In this document: in pieces, positions 46,181-54,479 of the stretch
Numbering within the stretch: the stretch's first letter is position 1
How the letters are laid out: each line of letters starts with the position of its first letter
Source of the DNA: Leptospira mtsangambouensis
Lineage (GTDB): Bacteria > Spirochaetota > Leptospiria > Leptospirales > Leptospiraceae
Assembly (NCBI RefSeq): GCF_004770475.1
Contig: NZ_RQHK01000015.1
Span: 124,001 to 188,000, forward strand
Length of the DNA: 64,000 nucleotides
Direction of reading: 5' to 3'
The notes under the pieces: model-generated
Databases searched by the model: none
What the model was told of the DNA's origin: nothing
The model's input: the letters and a program-made list of their open reading frames with translations, nothing else
Translations under genes and position numbers: made by a program

Positions 46181-47059
46181 ATGAATTCAATTTTATACTA
46201 TATTTATCTTTTTGTTTTGTTTCTTGTTCTTCCATTTTTACTAACGGGTATTATCCGAAAGGTGAGGGCTTTTGCACAAGGAAGGCGTGGCCCTCGGCTT
46301 TTACAGTTTTTTTGGGAAGTGGATAAGTCATTAAGAAAGAATCCTATTTCACATACAAATATATCAGATTTCACTCATTTGGCTCCGAGAGTTGCTTTGT
46401 TTTCTTCGGTGATGATTTGGAGTGTTGTTTTGTTTGAATGGGCGCCCTTCATTTTGATTCCATTTTTTCTGGCTTTGTATCGATTCTCTTACGTGAGTTT
46501 TGCGATGGAAGGAGCTTCGTCTTTTGGGGGTATGGCTTCGGGAAGAGAAATTCTCCTTTCTGTGATGGCGGAACCTACTTTTATTTTGATGATACTTGCA
46601 GCTCAGTCTCATATTGAAATTTCAGTAAGTCCACAAGGAGCATTGATTGGACTGCTCTTTTTGTCTTTGTCTTTTATTGCGATTCTTGCAGAGCTCGCAA
46701 AGCCACCGTTCGACGATCCAAGAACACATTTGGAATTAACGATGGTTCACGAAGCAATGATTTTGGAAGCATCGGGAAAACAGTTGGGAGTCTTTGAGTT
46801 GGCAAGTTCAATCAAACTTTCCACATTGTTAGTGTTTCTTGTAAAATTGGCACTGGAACATTCGAAGTTATTTAAAAACGAAGTTTTGGATAGTTTTGCT
46901 CGTGAACTTATGATTGCACCAATGGTCATCTTACTTGCAATCATTCTTGGCTTTTGGGAATCAAATAGCGTTCGTAGGAAATGGACTTGGATTCCTGAGT
47001 TTATGGGACTTACTTTCATTGCAATTTTAATATTAGGCACTTTGGTTAAGTTGTCTTAA
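46181..47059 (+). CDS. HyfC/HycD-like (NuoH-type) membrane subunit
   Basis: 292 aa, eight membrane helices. NuoH/HycD hallmarks: RAFAQGRRGPRLLQFFWEVDKSLRK near the N-terminus and ELAKPPFDDPRTHLELTMVHEAMILEASGKQLG, with the conserved acidic EHE-like cluster that links the redox arm to the membrane arm. In hydrogenases and complex I this subunit holds the E-channel next to the NuoB-like subunit. It starts immediately after the stop of the HyfB-like gene. Confidence 0.92.
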   Translation: MNSILYYIYLFVLFLVLPFLLTGIIRKVRAFAQGRRGPRLLQFFWEVDKSLRKNPISHTNISDFTHLAPRVALFSSVMIWSVVLFEWAPFILIPFFLALYRFSYVSFAMEGASSFGGMASGREILLSVMAEPTFILMILAAQSHIEISVSPQGALIGLLFLSLSFIAILAELAKPPFDDPRTHLELTMVHEAMILEASGKQLGVFELASSIKLSTLLVFLVKLALEHSKLFKNEVLDSFARELMIAPMVILLAIILGFWESNSVRRKWTWIPEFMGLTFIAILILGTLVKLS

Positions 47060-47067
47060 GGATTATT

Positions 47068-47679
47068 ATGATATACGATTTTATCTATCTATTGTTGTTA
47101 CTCACCGGGGTTGTTGTTCTAGTAGAGAACCGACTCAGTCGAATTATTTTTTTCTTAAGTATCCAAGGGTTTCTTTTGATTTTCCCTGTTTTACAAACTC
47201 ACGAAGGTGATTGGACACATGCAATTTCGTTGATAGTTATGGTTGTTTTGTTCAAAGGAATCCTTACTCCATGGGTTTTGAATTGGACAGCCAATAAATC
47301 AAAAATGAATGAGAGTACTGCCCCGCGCTTTGGATATTTAGCAACTTTATTGTTTATGGTATTGGGTTTGGTTCTTGCTGTGAAGATTACAGAAGGAGTT
47401 TCCGTTCTCACGATCCCTGTTCATAAAATCGGACTCATCTACGTAATTTTACTCGTATATGTTGGAATTCTTTGTTTCGTTGTTAGGCGGAACTGGCTTG
47501 CTCTTATTGCTGGATTTTGTGTATTTGAAAATGGAATTTTTGTTTTAACTATGGTTCTGGATAAAGGATTACCGGTAGGACTAGAGTTTGGTTCCTTTTT
47601 AGATGCAATTCTTGTCATTGTCTCTGGTGGGATTTTGCAACTCTCTCCTCACATGCACACAAAGGAGAGAAAAATATGA
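47068..47679 (+). CDS. HyfE-like membrane subunit
   Basis: 203 aa, six or seven membrane helices, the size of hydrogenase-4 component E. Family stretch: HAISLIVMVVLFKGILTPWVLNW (NuoK-like core), then FENGIFVLTMVLDKGLPVGLEFGSFLDAILVIVSGGIL, which is the HyfE C-terminal mark. NuoK-like half of the antiporter module. Its ATGA overlap with the HyfF-like gene indicates translational coupling. Confidence 0.88.
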   Translation: MIYDFIYLLLLLTGVVVLVENRLSRIIFFLSIQGFLLIFPVLQTHEGDWTHAISLIVMVVLFKGILTPWVLNWTANKSKMNESTAPRFGYLATLLFMVLGLVLAVKITEGVSVLTIPVHKIGLIYVILLVYVGILCFVVRRNWLALIAGFCVFENGIFVLTMVLDKGLPVGLEFGSFLDAILVIVSGGILQLSPHMHTKERKI

Positions 47680-48893
47680 TGAAAGAATTATTTTATTTTT
47701 CTGGCGTTCTGGCCTTCGTAATCATTTTTCTTGTTTCTGTTTTTGCGCCAACAAAAGGACAAACTCGAATTTGGTTGTGGAGTCTTTTGAAAATTTGTTT
47801 TTTCGGTTCCTTGTTTTATTCTTGGTTTACCGATAACATTGTACTCAAGTGGATTTTAATTGAAGCATCAACTTTGTTCGGGGCTCTGTTAATTTCTTCT
47901 AGTGGAACGGAACGGTCTTTTCATGTGGGTTGGAAATTTTTATTAATCAATTCCTATGCACTTGGGTTGGCATTTTTGGGGATTGTTATTTTGCTTTTTG
48001 CTTCCACTCCTTTGGAGAATTTAGATTTTTTAAGTTTGAAACAGGGGTTAGTTGGCCAAAGTGGATTGCTCATTGAAACGGGAATTTTACTCACTGTTTA
48101 TGGTTACAGTGGAAAGTTAGGACTTGTTCCAAATCATTTTTGGGTTGGAGATACTTATGCAGAGAGTCCAAGTCAAATTTCTTCATTGATTGCATCGTTT
48201 GTCCCGGTAAGTGTCGTTCTTGCTGTTCGACCTCTTATTCAATTGGAGCGTGAAATCAATCCGCATATGATCAATGCTGCCAATGGTTTTCTTTTTATTG
48301 GAATTTTAACCATTCTTTACTCTACGTTAATATTATTTTCTCGCGAGGACATTCGTAGAATTTCAGCGAAAGTTGCCTTGTTTCATACGGGTATGTTGAC
48401 TTTGTTTTTATGGTTAGATGTATCTGATGATGTTTTCTATTTTCTATTAACAACTACAGTGTTAGTGAAACTTCTGGTTTTTCTCTCTATGGGGATTTTG
48501 CGAATGGATGCTGGGAAAAGAAATATTTCGCAGATTTTGGAAAATTCTTCTTTGAGTCATAAAGCTTTATATATGTATTTACTAGCCTTACTCGTTGCTT
48601 TTGTTTTTCCGTTATCACCAGTTTTTGTTTTGGATTTAAAAGTCATTGAAATAGCTATCAAACAAAAGATGTTTTTTTTGTTTTTGTTTCCCATTATCGG
48701 GGCTGTCTTTTTCTTTATTGCACTCAACAAAGTACTACCTTTGGTTCGATTGCCTAACCGGAATTTTGAATCAAGTGTATATGGAATACTCCAAACTAGA
48801 TTAGTATTCTTTTGGTTTAGTTTTTTATTCACCGTAGTAATTGGAACATACGGTTTAACTTACTTGATGGCAGAGCATATATGGAAAAGATAA
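47676..48893 (+). CDS. HyfF-like (NuoN-type) antiporter subunit
   Basis: 405 aa with about 12 membrane helices. The antiporter core is recognisable: YGYSGKLGLVPNHFWVGDTYAESPSQISSLIASFVPVSVVLAV with Lys in YSGKLG and the adjacent HFW(V)GDTYAESP motif typical of HyfF. It is shorter than NuoN/HyfF (~480-520 aa), with reduced ends. The presence of HyfB-, HyfE- and HyfF-like subunits but no HyfD in the run makes the membrane arm smaller than in hydrogenase-4. Its 3' end overlaps the large-subunit gene by 13 bases. Confidence 0.88.
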   Translation: MMKELFYFSGVLAFVIIFLVSVFAPTKGQTRIWLWSLLKICFFGSLFYSWFTDNIVLKWILIEASTLFGALLISSSGTERSFHVGWKFLLINSYALGLAFLGIVILLFASTPLENLDFLSLKQGLVGQSGLLIETGILLTVYGYSGKLGLVPNHFWVGDTYAESPSQISSLIASFVPVSVVLAVRPLIQLEREINPHMINAANGFLFIGILTILYSTLILFSREDIRRISAKVALFHTGMLTLFLWLDVSDDVFYFLLTTTVLVKLLVFLSMGILRMDAGKRNISQILENSSLSHKALYMYLLALLVAFVFPLSPVFVLDLKVIEIAIKQKMFFLFLFPIIGAVFFFIALNKVLPLVRLPNRNFESSVYGILQTRLVFFWFSFLFTVVIGTYGLTYLMAEHIWKR

Positions 48894-50311
48894 CAGGCCT
48901 TACTAATTTTAATGGTGTTTACCACCAATTTATCATTCGCGACCAAAAGATGGTTCGAGAAGAAGTAGGATCTAAAAAAAGTAATATCGATTTTTTATTA
49001 GATCCTCAATATCCAGTTTGGCTTGTTCGACATGCATTTGGCCAAGACATGGGTGCAGAAGATTATTCTGAGTTAAAAGAAGAAGACTATTTATCAGAGA
49101 ATAGAGGAAAAAATCTTTCCTTACATCAAAAAACGGGCATTGTAAGAGATTTATCTTACCACGGACTCTCTGTCCCTTTTCATGAAGGAACATATTCTCA
49201 TGCAGTGGGACCCATTCACGCAGGAATCATTGAACCTGGTCATTTTAGGTTTGTTGTGGAAGGTGAAGTCATTCGCCACTTAACCATCCGATTGGGTTTT
49301 CAACACCGTGCCATTCCTGAGAAAATTAACGGAAAATCAATGGCTGAGGTGATGCCCTTTTCTGAAACTATTTCTGGTGACACTAGCGTTGGTTATGCGA
49401 AGGCATTTACTCAAATTTATGAAGAGATGTATGGAATCTCAGTTTCCAAAAGTGTATCTTTGTTTAGATCTTTTCTGATTGAACTGGAACGTATTGCGGT
49501 TCATATCGGAGACTTGGGTGGTATCTCTGAAGATATTGGATATTATCCTTTGTATGGAGTATGTGTGACGGACCGCGGGGCTGCTCTTGGCCTTATGGAA
49601 ACTTGGACTGGAAATCGATTTGGAAAAGCAGCAATTCGACCGGGAAAGGTTCGAGTCAATCGGCGTATTACCGCAAAACAAGCAAAAGATGCCTTTTTTA
49701 ATTTAAAGAAGGTATATTTTAAAAAAGTTCGTCCACAAATTTTGAGAGCATTGTCTGTTTCTACGTTGAAAGAACGGATGCAGGGTTGTGGTTTTATTTC
49801 TGAATTGGATGTACAAAAACATGGTTTTTTAGGAATGGTGGCACGAATGGCGGGAGTAGGTGACGATTTAAGAATCAATCATCCTGATTATCCTGGTTGG
49901 ACAGCCTTACCATTACAGGAAGAACACCACCATTATAATGGAGATGTTTGGGCTCGTATGTACATTCGTTATTCAGAGATCGAACAATCATTAGGTTGGA
50001 TGGAATCACATTTGGATGAAATTGATTGGGAATCTTTATGGTCTGATAATGAATCTGCGACTATAAACTCAATTGAAAAAAATGGGAAAGCCAAGGCCGG
50101 AATTTATACAGCCGCTGTTGAAGCCTGGCGTGGTCCTTTGCTTGTTTCTTTGGAATTGGATTCTGAAGGATTGATCAAAAACTCTTATATCCGGGATCCT
50201 TCCGTTCTCAATTGGCATGCCTTGGAGTTGGCAGTTCGAGGAGAACAGGTAGGTGATTTCCCTTTAAACAACAAATCATTTAATCTTAGTTATGTTGGGT
50301 TTGATTTATGA
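48881..50311 (+). CDS. HyfG/HycE-like large subunit without Ni-Fe cysteines
   Basis: 476 aa, related to NuoD/HycE. The N-terminal ~100 residues are a reduced NuoC-like domain. The family core is clear: HAVGPIHAGIIEPGHFRFVVEGEV and IRLGFQHRAIPEKINGK. The two cysteine pairs that hold the Ni-Fe centre in true hydrogenases are gone: the CGxC position reads SGDT (Ser165, Thr168) and the C-terminal DPCxxC reads DPSVLN (Ser441, Asn444). The protein is otherwise well kept, with no stop or frameshift, so this is a fixed change, not decay. In published terms this is an energy-converting-hydrogenase-related (Ehr) large subunit. It cannot bind Ni-Fe in the known way; its substrate is unknown. Confidence 0.9.
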   Translation: MEKITGLTNFNGVYHQFIIRDQKMVREEVGSKKSNIDFLLDPQYPVWLVRHAFGQDMGAEDYSELKEEDYLSENRGKNLSLHQKTGIVRDLSYHGLSVPFHEGTYSHAVGPIHAGIIEPGHFRFVVEGEVIRHLTIRLGFQHRAIPEKINGKSMAEVMPFSETISGDTSVGYAKAFTQIYEEMYGISVSKSVSLFRSFLIELERIAVHIGDLGGISEDIGYYPLYGVCVTDRGAALGLMETWTGNRFGKAAIRPGKVRVNRRITAKQAKDAFFNLKKVYFKKVRPQILRALSVSTLKERMQGCGFISELDVQKHGFLGMVARMAGVGDDLRINHPDYPGWTALPLQEEHHHYNGDVWARMYIRYSEIEQSLGWMESHLDEIDWESLWSDNESATINSIEKNGKAKAGIYTAAVEAWRGPLLVSLELDSEGLIKNSYIRDPSVLNWHALELAVRGEQVGDFPLNNKSFNLSYVGFDL

Positions 50312-51126
50312 ATTTTCTATATGAACTAAAAAGTTTTTTATTCCCAAAGAATGTATTAAATTTTAATACAGCGTCTCCTGTCCATCCTGCAAGTAGAGGA
50401 ATTCCTGTGCCTACTAAAAAGATGCAAGAGGGCTCTGGTAATTTATCAGAATCGGCAAAAGTTTGTCCGACAAAAGCAATCCGAATTGTATCAGATTCGG
50501 AAGTCCAATTTGACTATGGAAAATGTTTGCAATGTGGACTTTGTACAGAACGTTCGGAAGGAAAACTACGTGATTCAGGTTTTATTTATACGTTTGCCTT
50601 AAATCGTGAGGAATTGAAAGTCACTTACCTTTCTGGCCGAATGAAAAAAGTAAGTGACTTACCTTTTCCACTGACTGCAAATCAAAAACAATTTCAGAAA
50701 TTGACCAAGAAACGAGGTTTTCTCTATCGTGAAGTGGCTGCAGCTGGAAACAATACGGTAGAGTCAGAGCTAAATGCTTCTTTCAATTCGGTTTTTGATT
50801 CGGAAAGAGAAGGGGTTCGTTGTGTGGCAAGTCCCAAACATGCCGATGCCATTGTGTTTTCTGGCCCAGTTGGTCAGAATATGGCAGCACCTTTGGAAAC
50901 AGCTTGGGAGGTGATGGCAGAACCTAAAGCACTCATCGCTTGTGGAACAGAGGCAGTGAGCGGTGGTTTGTACCCAATGGGCAAGTTACCCAAAGAACCG
51001 GATCTCTATATTTCAGGAGATCCCCCAAGACCAGACGTCATTTTGCAAGGTTTTCGTCTTTTAATGGGAAGATTTTCCTTCCAGTTTCAAGAGGCGCTTC
51101 ACAAAATTTTAGAGAATGAAAAATAA
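50308..51126 (+). CDS. HyfI/HycG-like small subunit fused to a ferredoxin domain, without proximal-cluster ligands
   Basis: 272 aa. N-terminal ferredoxin half (~45-85) with Cys73, Cys76, Cys79 (CLQCGLC) and CP at Cys53: one 4Fe-4S site. C-terminal NuoB/HycG half (~138-260) is recognised by GVRCVASPKHADAIVFSGPVGQNM and by PEPDLYISGDPPRP. All four cysteines that hold the proximal (N2) cluster in this family are replaced: Asn149 and Glu152 (where CNGC is expected), Glu215 (GTEAVSGG for GxCAxSGG) and Asp238 (GDPPRP for GCPPRP). The fold-defining glycines and prolines are retained. It overlaps the large-subunit gene by four bases. A GTAAGTGACTTAC repeat lies inside this coding sequence. Confidence 0.85.
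   Translation: MNFLYELKSFLFPKNVLNFNTASPVHPASRGIPVPTKKMQEGSGNLSESAKVCPTKAIRIVSDSEVQFDYGKCLQCGLCTERSEGKLRDSGFIYTFALNREELKVTYLSGRMKKVSDLPFPLTANQKQFQKLTKKRGFLYREVAAAGNNTVESELNASFNSVFDSEREGVRCVASPKHADAIVFSGPVGQNMAAPLETAWEVMAEPKALIACGTEAVSGGLYPMGKLPKEPDLYISGDPPRPDVILQGFRLLMGRFSFQFQEALHKILENEK
50626..50665. repeat. Intragenic GTAAGTGACTTAC inverted repeats
   Basis: Within the HyfI-like coding sequence: AAGTCACTTAC, about 20 bases, then GTAAGTGACTTACCTTTT. The two 11-base arms AAGTCACTTAC and GTAAGTGACTT are perfectly complementary, and the right copy also contains the self-complementary 13-mer GTAAGTGACTTAC. It encodes VTYLSGRMKKVSDLPF, a non-conserved linker between the ferredoxin and NuoB-like halves. 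Confidence 0.6.
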
Positions 51127-51131
51127 GGTGC

Positions 51132-52364
51132 GTGGATTTAGAAAAAGAAGAAATCGTTCGTGTCCTGGTCCTAGAACCTCAAAAGAAATCGTATGATACC
51201 GTCTCCCAACTGCTCAGTGAGTGGTTTGGAGATTACATCGAGTTAACTTGGCGATCCGTTTTCGAAAACGGAGCTCAGGAAATCAAAAAAGCTCAGTATG
51301 ATCTTTTAATTACTGAAATCCAATTCCCTGAATTAGAAGATTCACCCGAAGCAATATTAGAAATGATTATGGATTTAGCCGGTCCATCCGAACTTCCCGT
51401 TGTTGTGTTTACCAAAGCAGAGGGAAAACAGCTCCCAATCCAAGCCTTTCAATTAGGAATTAATGAATACTTCGGCAAACGACGGTTAAAGAAAAATATT
51501 TTAGAGCATAGATTTCGCAATTTGTTTCGAGAAATATATCGCAAAAAAGTTGTCTCGATTCAAATGGATGATAGTTTAAAAAGATTCCAGGATCTTTATG
51601 GAATGAACCAAACAGAGATTCAAGATTTGAATACGATGGTCAAAAAATTTAAGAAGGAACTGGAAAAAGAATACGAAGAGAAATTAAATTTAGAAACCGA
51701 AAAAAAGAAAATGCAAAATGTTTTCGGTATGTATGTAGATCCTGTTATTGTTGAAAGTTTGATGAACAATACACTTTCTCTTGATCAAAAAGGAAAAGAA
51801 CAGGAAGTTTCTGTATTGTTTTCGGATATTCGTGGTTATACGACACTTTCTGAAAAAATGAAACCTGAACAGGTCATTTCTTTTTTAAATGAATACTTCA
51901 CTGCGATGACAGAAGTGATTCTTGGTTATGGCGGAATGATCGATAAATATATTGGAGATTCCATCATGTGTTTGTTTGGTGCTCCAGTGTTCCAGGAAGA
52001 CCATAGGCAAAATGCTTTAGATTGTGCTGTGGAAATGGTGCAAGTCTTTGAACTTTGGCAGCCAAAATGGGAACAAATTTATGGTTTTGTTCCACAGATC
52101 GGAATCGGCCTTGCATCAGGTAAAGCAATTGTTGGAAACGTTGGTTCTTTTCAAAAACTCTCCTATACGGCGGTTGGAGATACAGTCAATATGGCAAGTC
52201 GATTGGAATCAATTGCGAAACCAATGGAAGTTTATGTTTCTGAGGGGTTGTATAATTTTTTACCAGAGGAATATGCCAATAAATATAAATACGAAGAATT
52301 AGAGCCTGTAAAAATTAAAGGAAAGGAAGGTTTACACCGAATCCTCAGTGTAAAACCGATTTAA
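51132..52364 (+). CDS. Class III adenylate cyclase with degenerate N-terminal receiver domain
   Basis: 410 aa from a GTG five bases after the HyfI-like gene, with AAGG just upstream. Receiver-like domain (~8-130) in which the phospho-acceptor is Glu62 (LLITEIQFPE) instead of Asp and the usual acidic pair is reduced to one Glu, so it cannot be phosphorylated in the standard way. A coiled coil (~145-200) leads to a cyclase domain (~205-400): metal aspartates in LFSDIRGYT and YIGDSIM, Lys in IDKYIGD and Asp in AVGDTVNMASRLES, the residues that select ATP. Makes cAMP. Position suggests it is expressed with the Ehr-like complex. Confidence 0.87.
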   Translation: MDLEKEEIVRVLVLEPQKKSYDTVSQLLSEWFGDYIELTWRSVFENGAQEIKKAQYDLLITEIQFPELEDSPEAILEMIMDLAGPSELPVVVFTKAEGKQLPIQAFQLGINEYFGKRRLKKNILEHRFRNLFREIYRKKVVSIQMDDSLKRFQDLYGMNQTEIQDLNTMVKKFKKELEKEYEEKLNLETEKKKMQNVFGMYVDPVIVESLMNNTLSLDQKGKEQEVSVLFSDIRGYTTLSEKMKPEQVISFLNEYFTAMTEVILGYGGMIDKYIGDSIMCLFGAPVFQEDHRQNALDCAVEMVQVFELWQPKWEQIYGFVPQIGIGLASGKAIVGNVGSFQKLSYTAVGDTVNMASRLESIAKPMEVYVSEGLYNFLPEEYANKYKYEELEPVKIKGKEGLHRILSVKPI

Positions 52365-52396
52365 CTTATAACAAAGATTAAAAAACTTTATCGAAT

Positions 52397-53239
52397 CTAA
52401 AGAGTACTACAGAACTGGTACAATTCGTTTGATTTTAGTTTTTGATCCTTTGCAGTTAAAAATTCTTTTTTATCTTCAATCTCTAAACCAAGAGTCAACT
52501 TGTATTCTTCGAATTTTTCTTCCATACCTGGTTCTTGTTTTCCGTGTCCAGTGGCTTTTGCAATCACACCTGCAAATCCAATGATTTGACCAAGAACTGT
52601 TTGTTCTGCAACTGGTTTAGATAAATCTTCTATAGATGAAATAATAATATTTGGCATTTTCCAAAGTTTGGCTGCAGCACTTCCTATTTCATAAGAATCT
52701 ACACCAAAAGATTTTTTCTCTAAGGAAATCAAACTTACATCTGAAGTTTGGAATTCAGTGAGAACTTCCACATATTTTGTTCGGTCAATGGTATTGAGTA
52801 CGATTCGTCCGAGATCTTGCATAAGACCACATGTGATGGCAAGTTCCGCTTCTTTTTTTAATTTTTTTTCTTCACAAAGAATTTGTGCGAAGATCCCTTT
52901 TGCAACGGAATGATCCCAAACTTCATCTCGAAATTTTTTATAATTTCCTTGGCTAAAAAGCGAGTCGGTCATTGACATCGCTACCATACTGCGTACTGTT
53001 TTGAATCCTAAACGAGTGATGACCTGTTTCATATTCGCAACGGGGTTGCCTCTGGAGAAAAAAGGTGAGTTCGCCAGTTTCAAAAGTCTTGCGACAAGCA
53101 CTTGGTCAGACTGGACTTTTTTCTCCAACTCCCCAAAGGAAAGTTCATTGTCATCATCTAGGGAAAGTACGGAAAGTAAGACTGGCGGTACAATCGTCAG
53201 GTCTTTGATTTTGGAAAGGTATTCTTCAACAGTTGCCAT
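52397..53239 (-). CDS. HDOD-domain protein
   Basis: 280 aa, one HDOD domain (~15-215). Visible: VARLLKLANSPFFSRGNPVANMKQVITRLGFKTVRSMVAMS, the family's hallmark N-terminal part, and ELAITCGLMQDLGRIVLN. The catalytic HD pair of true phosphohydrolases is absent (CGLMQDLG), as is normal for HDOD. Such proteins act as signalling adaptors in motility and stress control. The C-terminal ~60 residues are unassigned. Faces the adenylate cyclase gene. Confidence 0.87.
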   Translation of the reverse strand: MATVEEYLSKIKDLTIVPPVLLSVLSLDDDNELSFGELEKKVQSDQVLVARLLKLANSPFFSRGNPVANMKQVITRLGFKTVRSMVAMSMTDSLFSQGNYKKFRDEVWDHSVAKGIFAQILCEEKKLKKEAELAITCGLMQDLGRIVLNTIDRTKYVEVLTEFQTSDVSLISLEKKSFGVDSYEIGSAAAKLWKMPNIIISSIEDLSKPVAEQTVLGQIIGFAGVIAKATGHGKQEPGMEEKFEEYKLTLGLEIEDKKEFLTAKDQKLKSNELYQFCSTL

Positions 53240-53301
53240 TCGGATAGGGACCTAAAGTCAGATTCTAGAATCATTGGACTAAGGAAACTAAAAACTCCCA
53301 A

Positions 53302-54429
53302 CTATCTAGCAACTATTCTTGCGAATTCGATTCCTTTGAAATAATGTTGTAGGATTTCCCTGTGGTTGAATTGGCTTTTTGCCATAGCAAAACTCCCCCA
53401 TTGGGACATTCCCACGCCATGACCGGAACCAAGTCCTTTTACGAAATAATCTCCAGAGTCTTCCTTGCGGATCCCAAATCGTGTGGACTTCAATTTAGTG
53501 GCACCTAGTTTTTTTCGAAACTCAATTGCTTTGATTTTTTTGGATCCAGAAGTTCCAATAATTTCCATTTCATTCACACGAGAAGAGGGGAAACGGCTTG
53601 TCACAAGGATGTCTTGGATTTCTCCAACACCTAAGTCTCGTAAGTTGGTATTTATGAAGTCAGTTTTCCATTTTTCTTCCCAAGAGTATTGTTCTCCATC
53701 TTTGTCATATTCGGATGGAACAGGTTTTAAGTATTCGACAGGACTTCCCCAAACATTGACTGGATCTTCTGTATACCCACCAGCATTCGAATGGAAAAAA
53801 CTTTGGATGGGTTGTCCTTTGTGAATCAAAATTAATCCTTCTGTTTCAAAAACTGCTTCAGATGTATTTTTATGTTCTTTATTTTTTCCTTTGTAAACTT
53901 GTGTATTGGTAGAAGTATCTACATCAAACTCTTGTTTTTTTCGGTTCAACATTTCTCGTACAACATAAGTCCTTGCACAAACCGCTTGTGCTTTCAGGGC
54001 TTCTTTGGGCCAAGAGGCACTCACTTCAGATGGAACAACAGACAAAAGATACAATTCGATCGGCACTAAATTAATAATAAAAACTTTTCCTTCGATAGGT
54101 TTAAGTAAAATAGAACCTCGGTAACTAACTCCTTTGTATTCTATCCATTCTGAATTACTTTGGATTGAGATTGGAGCTTTGATCGCAGTCGGATTTAATG
54201 ATAAAAAATCATAAGCCTTTTTTATTGTAAGGTCATTGGCATCGCGAACAATGATTTCACCTGAAGATTTGAATACTTCTTCGTCTGTCGCATAACCAAG
54301 AAAAACTCGAACTGGTTTGGATTTAAAATTTGGTTCTTCAGGAGACCAATTGGTAACCATTACACTCGCACAACCGATTTGCCCTAAAATGGCCAGACAA
54401 AGAATGATCATCGATTTTTGAATCTTCAT
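53302..54429 (-). CDS. SpoIID/LytB-domain lipoprotein
   Basis: 375 aa. Signal peptide ending GQIGC (Cys20) gives a lipoprotein. The SpoIID domain (~110-370) shows LYLLSVVPSEVSASWPKEALKAQAVCARTYV (catalytic Glu region), FFHSNAGGYTED and the C-terminal GHGVGMSQWGSFAMAK and EILQHYFKGIEF. SpoIID proteins are lytic transglycosylases on denuded glycan strands; outside sporulators the domain acts in cell-wall remodelling or amidase activation (LytB). An unusually strong GGGAGGG ribosome-binding site precedes the ATG. Not a sporulation gene in this context. Confidence 0.9.
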   Translation of the reverse strand: MKIQKSMIILCLAILGQIGCASVMVTNWSPEEPNFKSKPVRVFLGYATDEEVFKSSGEIIVRDANDLTIKKAYDFLSLNPTAIKAPISIQSNSEWIEYKGVSYRGSILLKPIEGKVFIINLVPIELYLLSVVPSEVSASWPKEALKAQAVCARTYVVREMLNRKKQEFDVDTSTNTQVYKGKNKEHKNTSEAVFETEGLILIHKGQPIQSFFHSNAGGYTEDPVNVWGSPVEYLKPVPSEYDKDGEQYSWEEKWKTDFINTNLRDLGVGEIQDILVTSRFPSSRVNEMEIIGTSGSKKIKAIEFRKKLGATKLKSTRFGIRKEDSGDYFVKGLGSGHGVGMSQWGSFAMAKSQFNHREILQHYFKGIEFARIVAR

Positions 54430-54479
54430 AGTACCCTCCCTTCTAGTTTCGGAAAAATTCTAAAATTGGTGAAGGGAAT

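Noticed and set aside
44435..51126. True hydrogenase-4 or formate hydrogenlyase
   Set aside because: All Ni-Fe and proximal-cluster cysteines are absent and no hyp maturation or formate dehydrogenase gene is present in the window.
44435..51126. Part of NADH dehydrogenase complex I
   Set aside because: The tail of the HyfB-like subunit, the HyfE-like gene and the gene order follow hydrogenase-4/Ehr, and nuoEFG-like NADH modules are missing.
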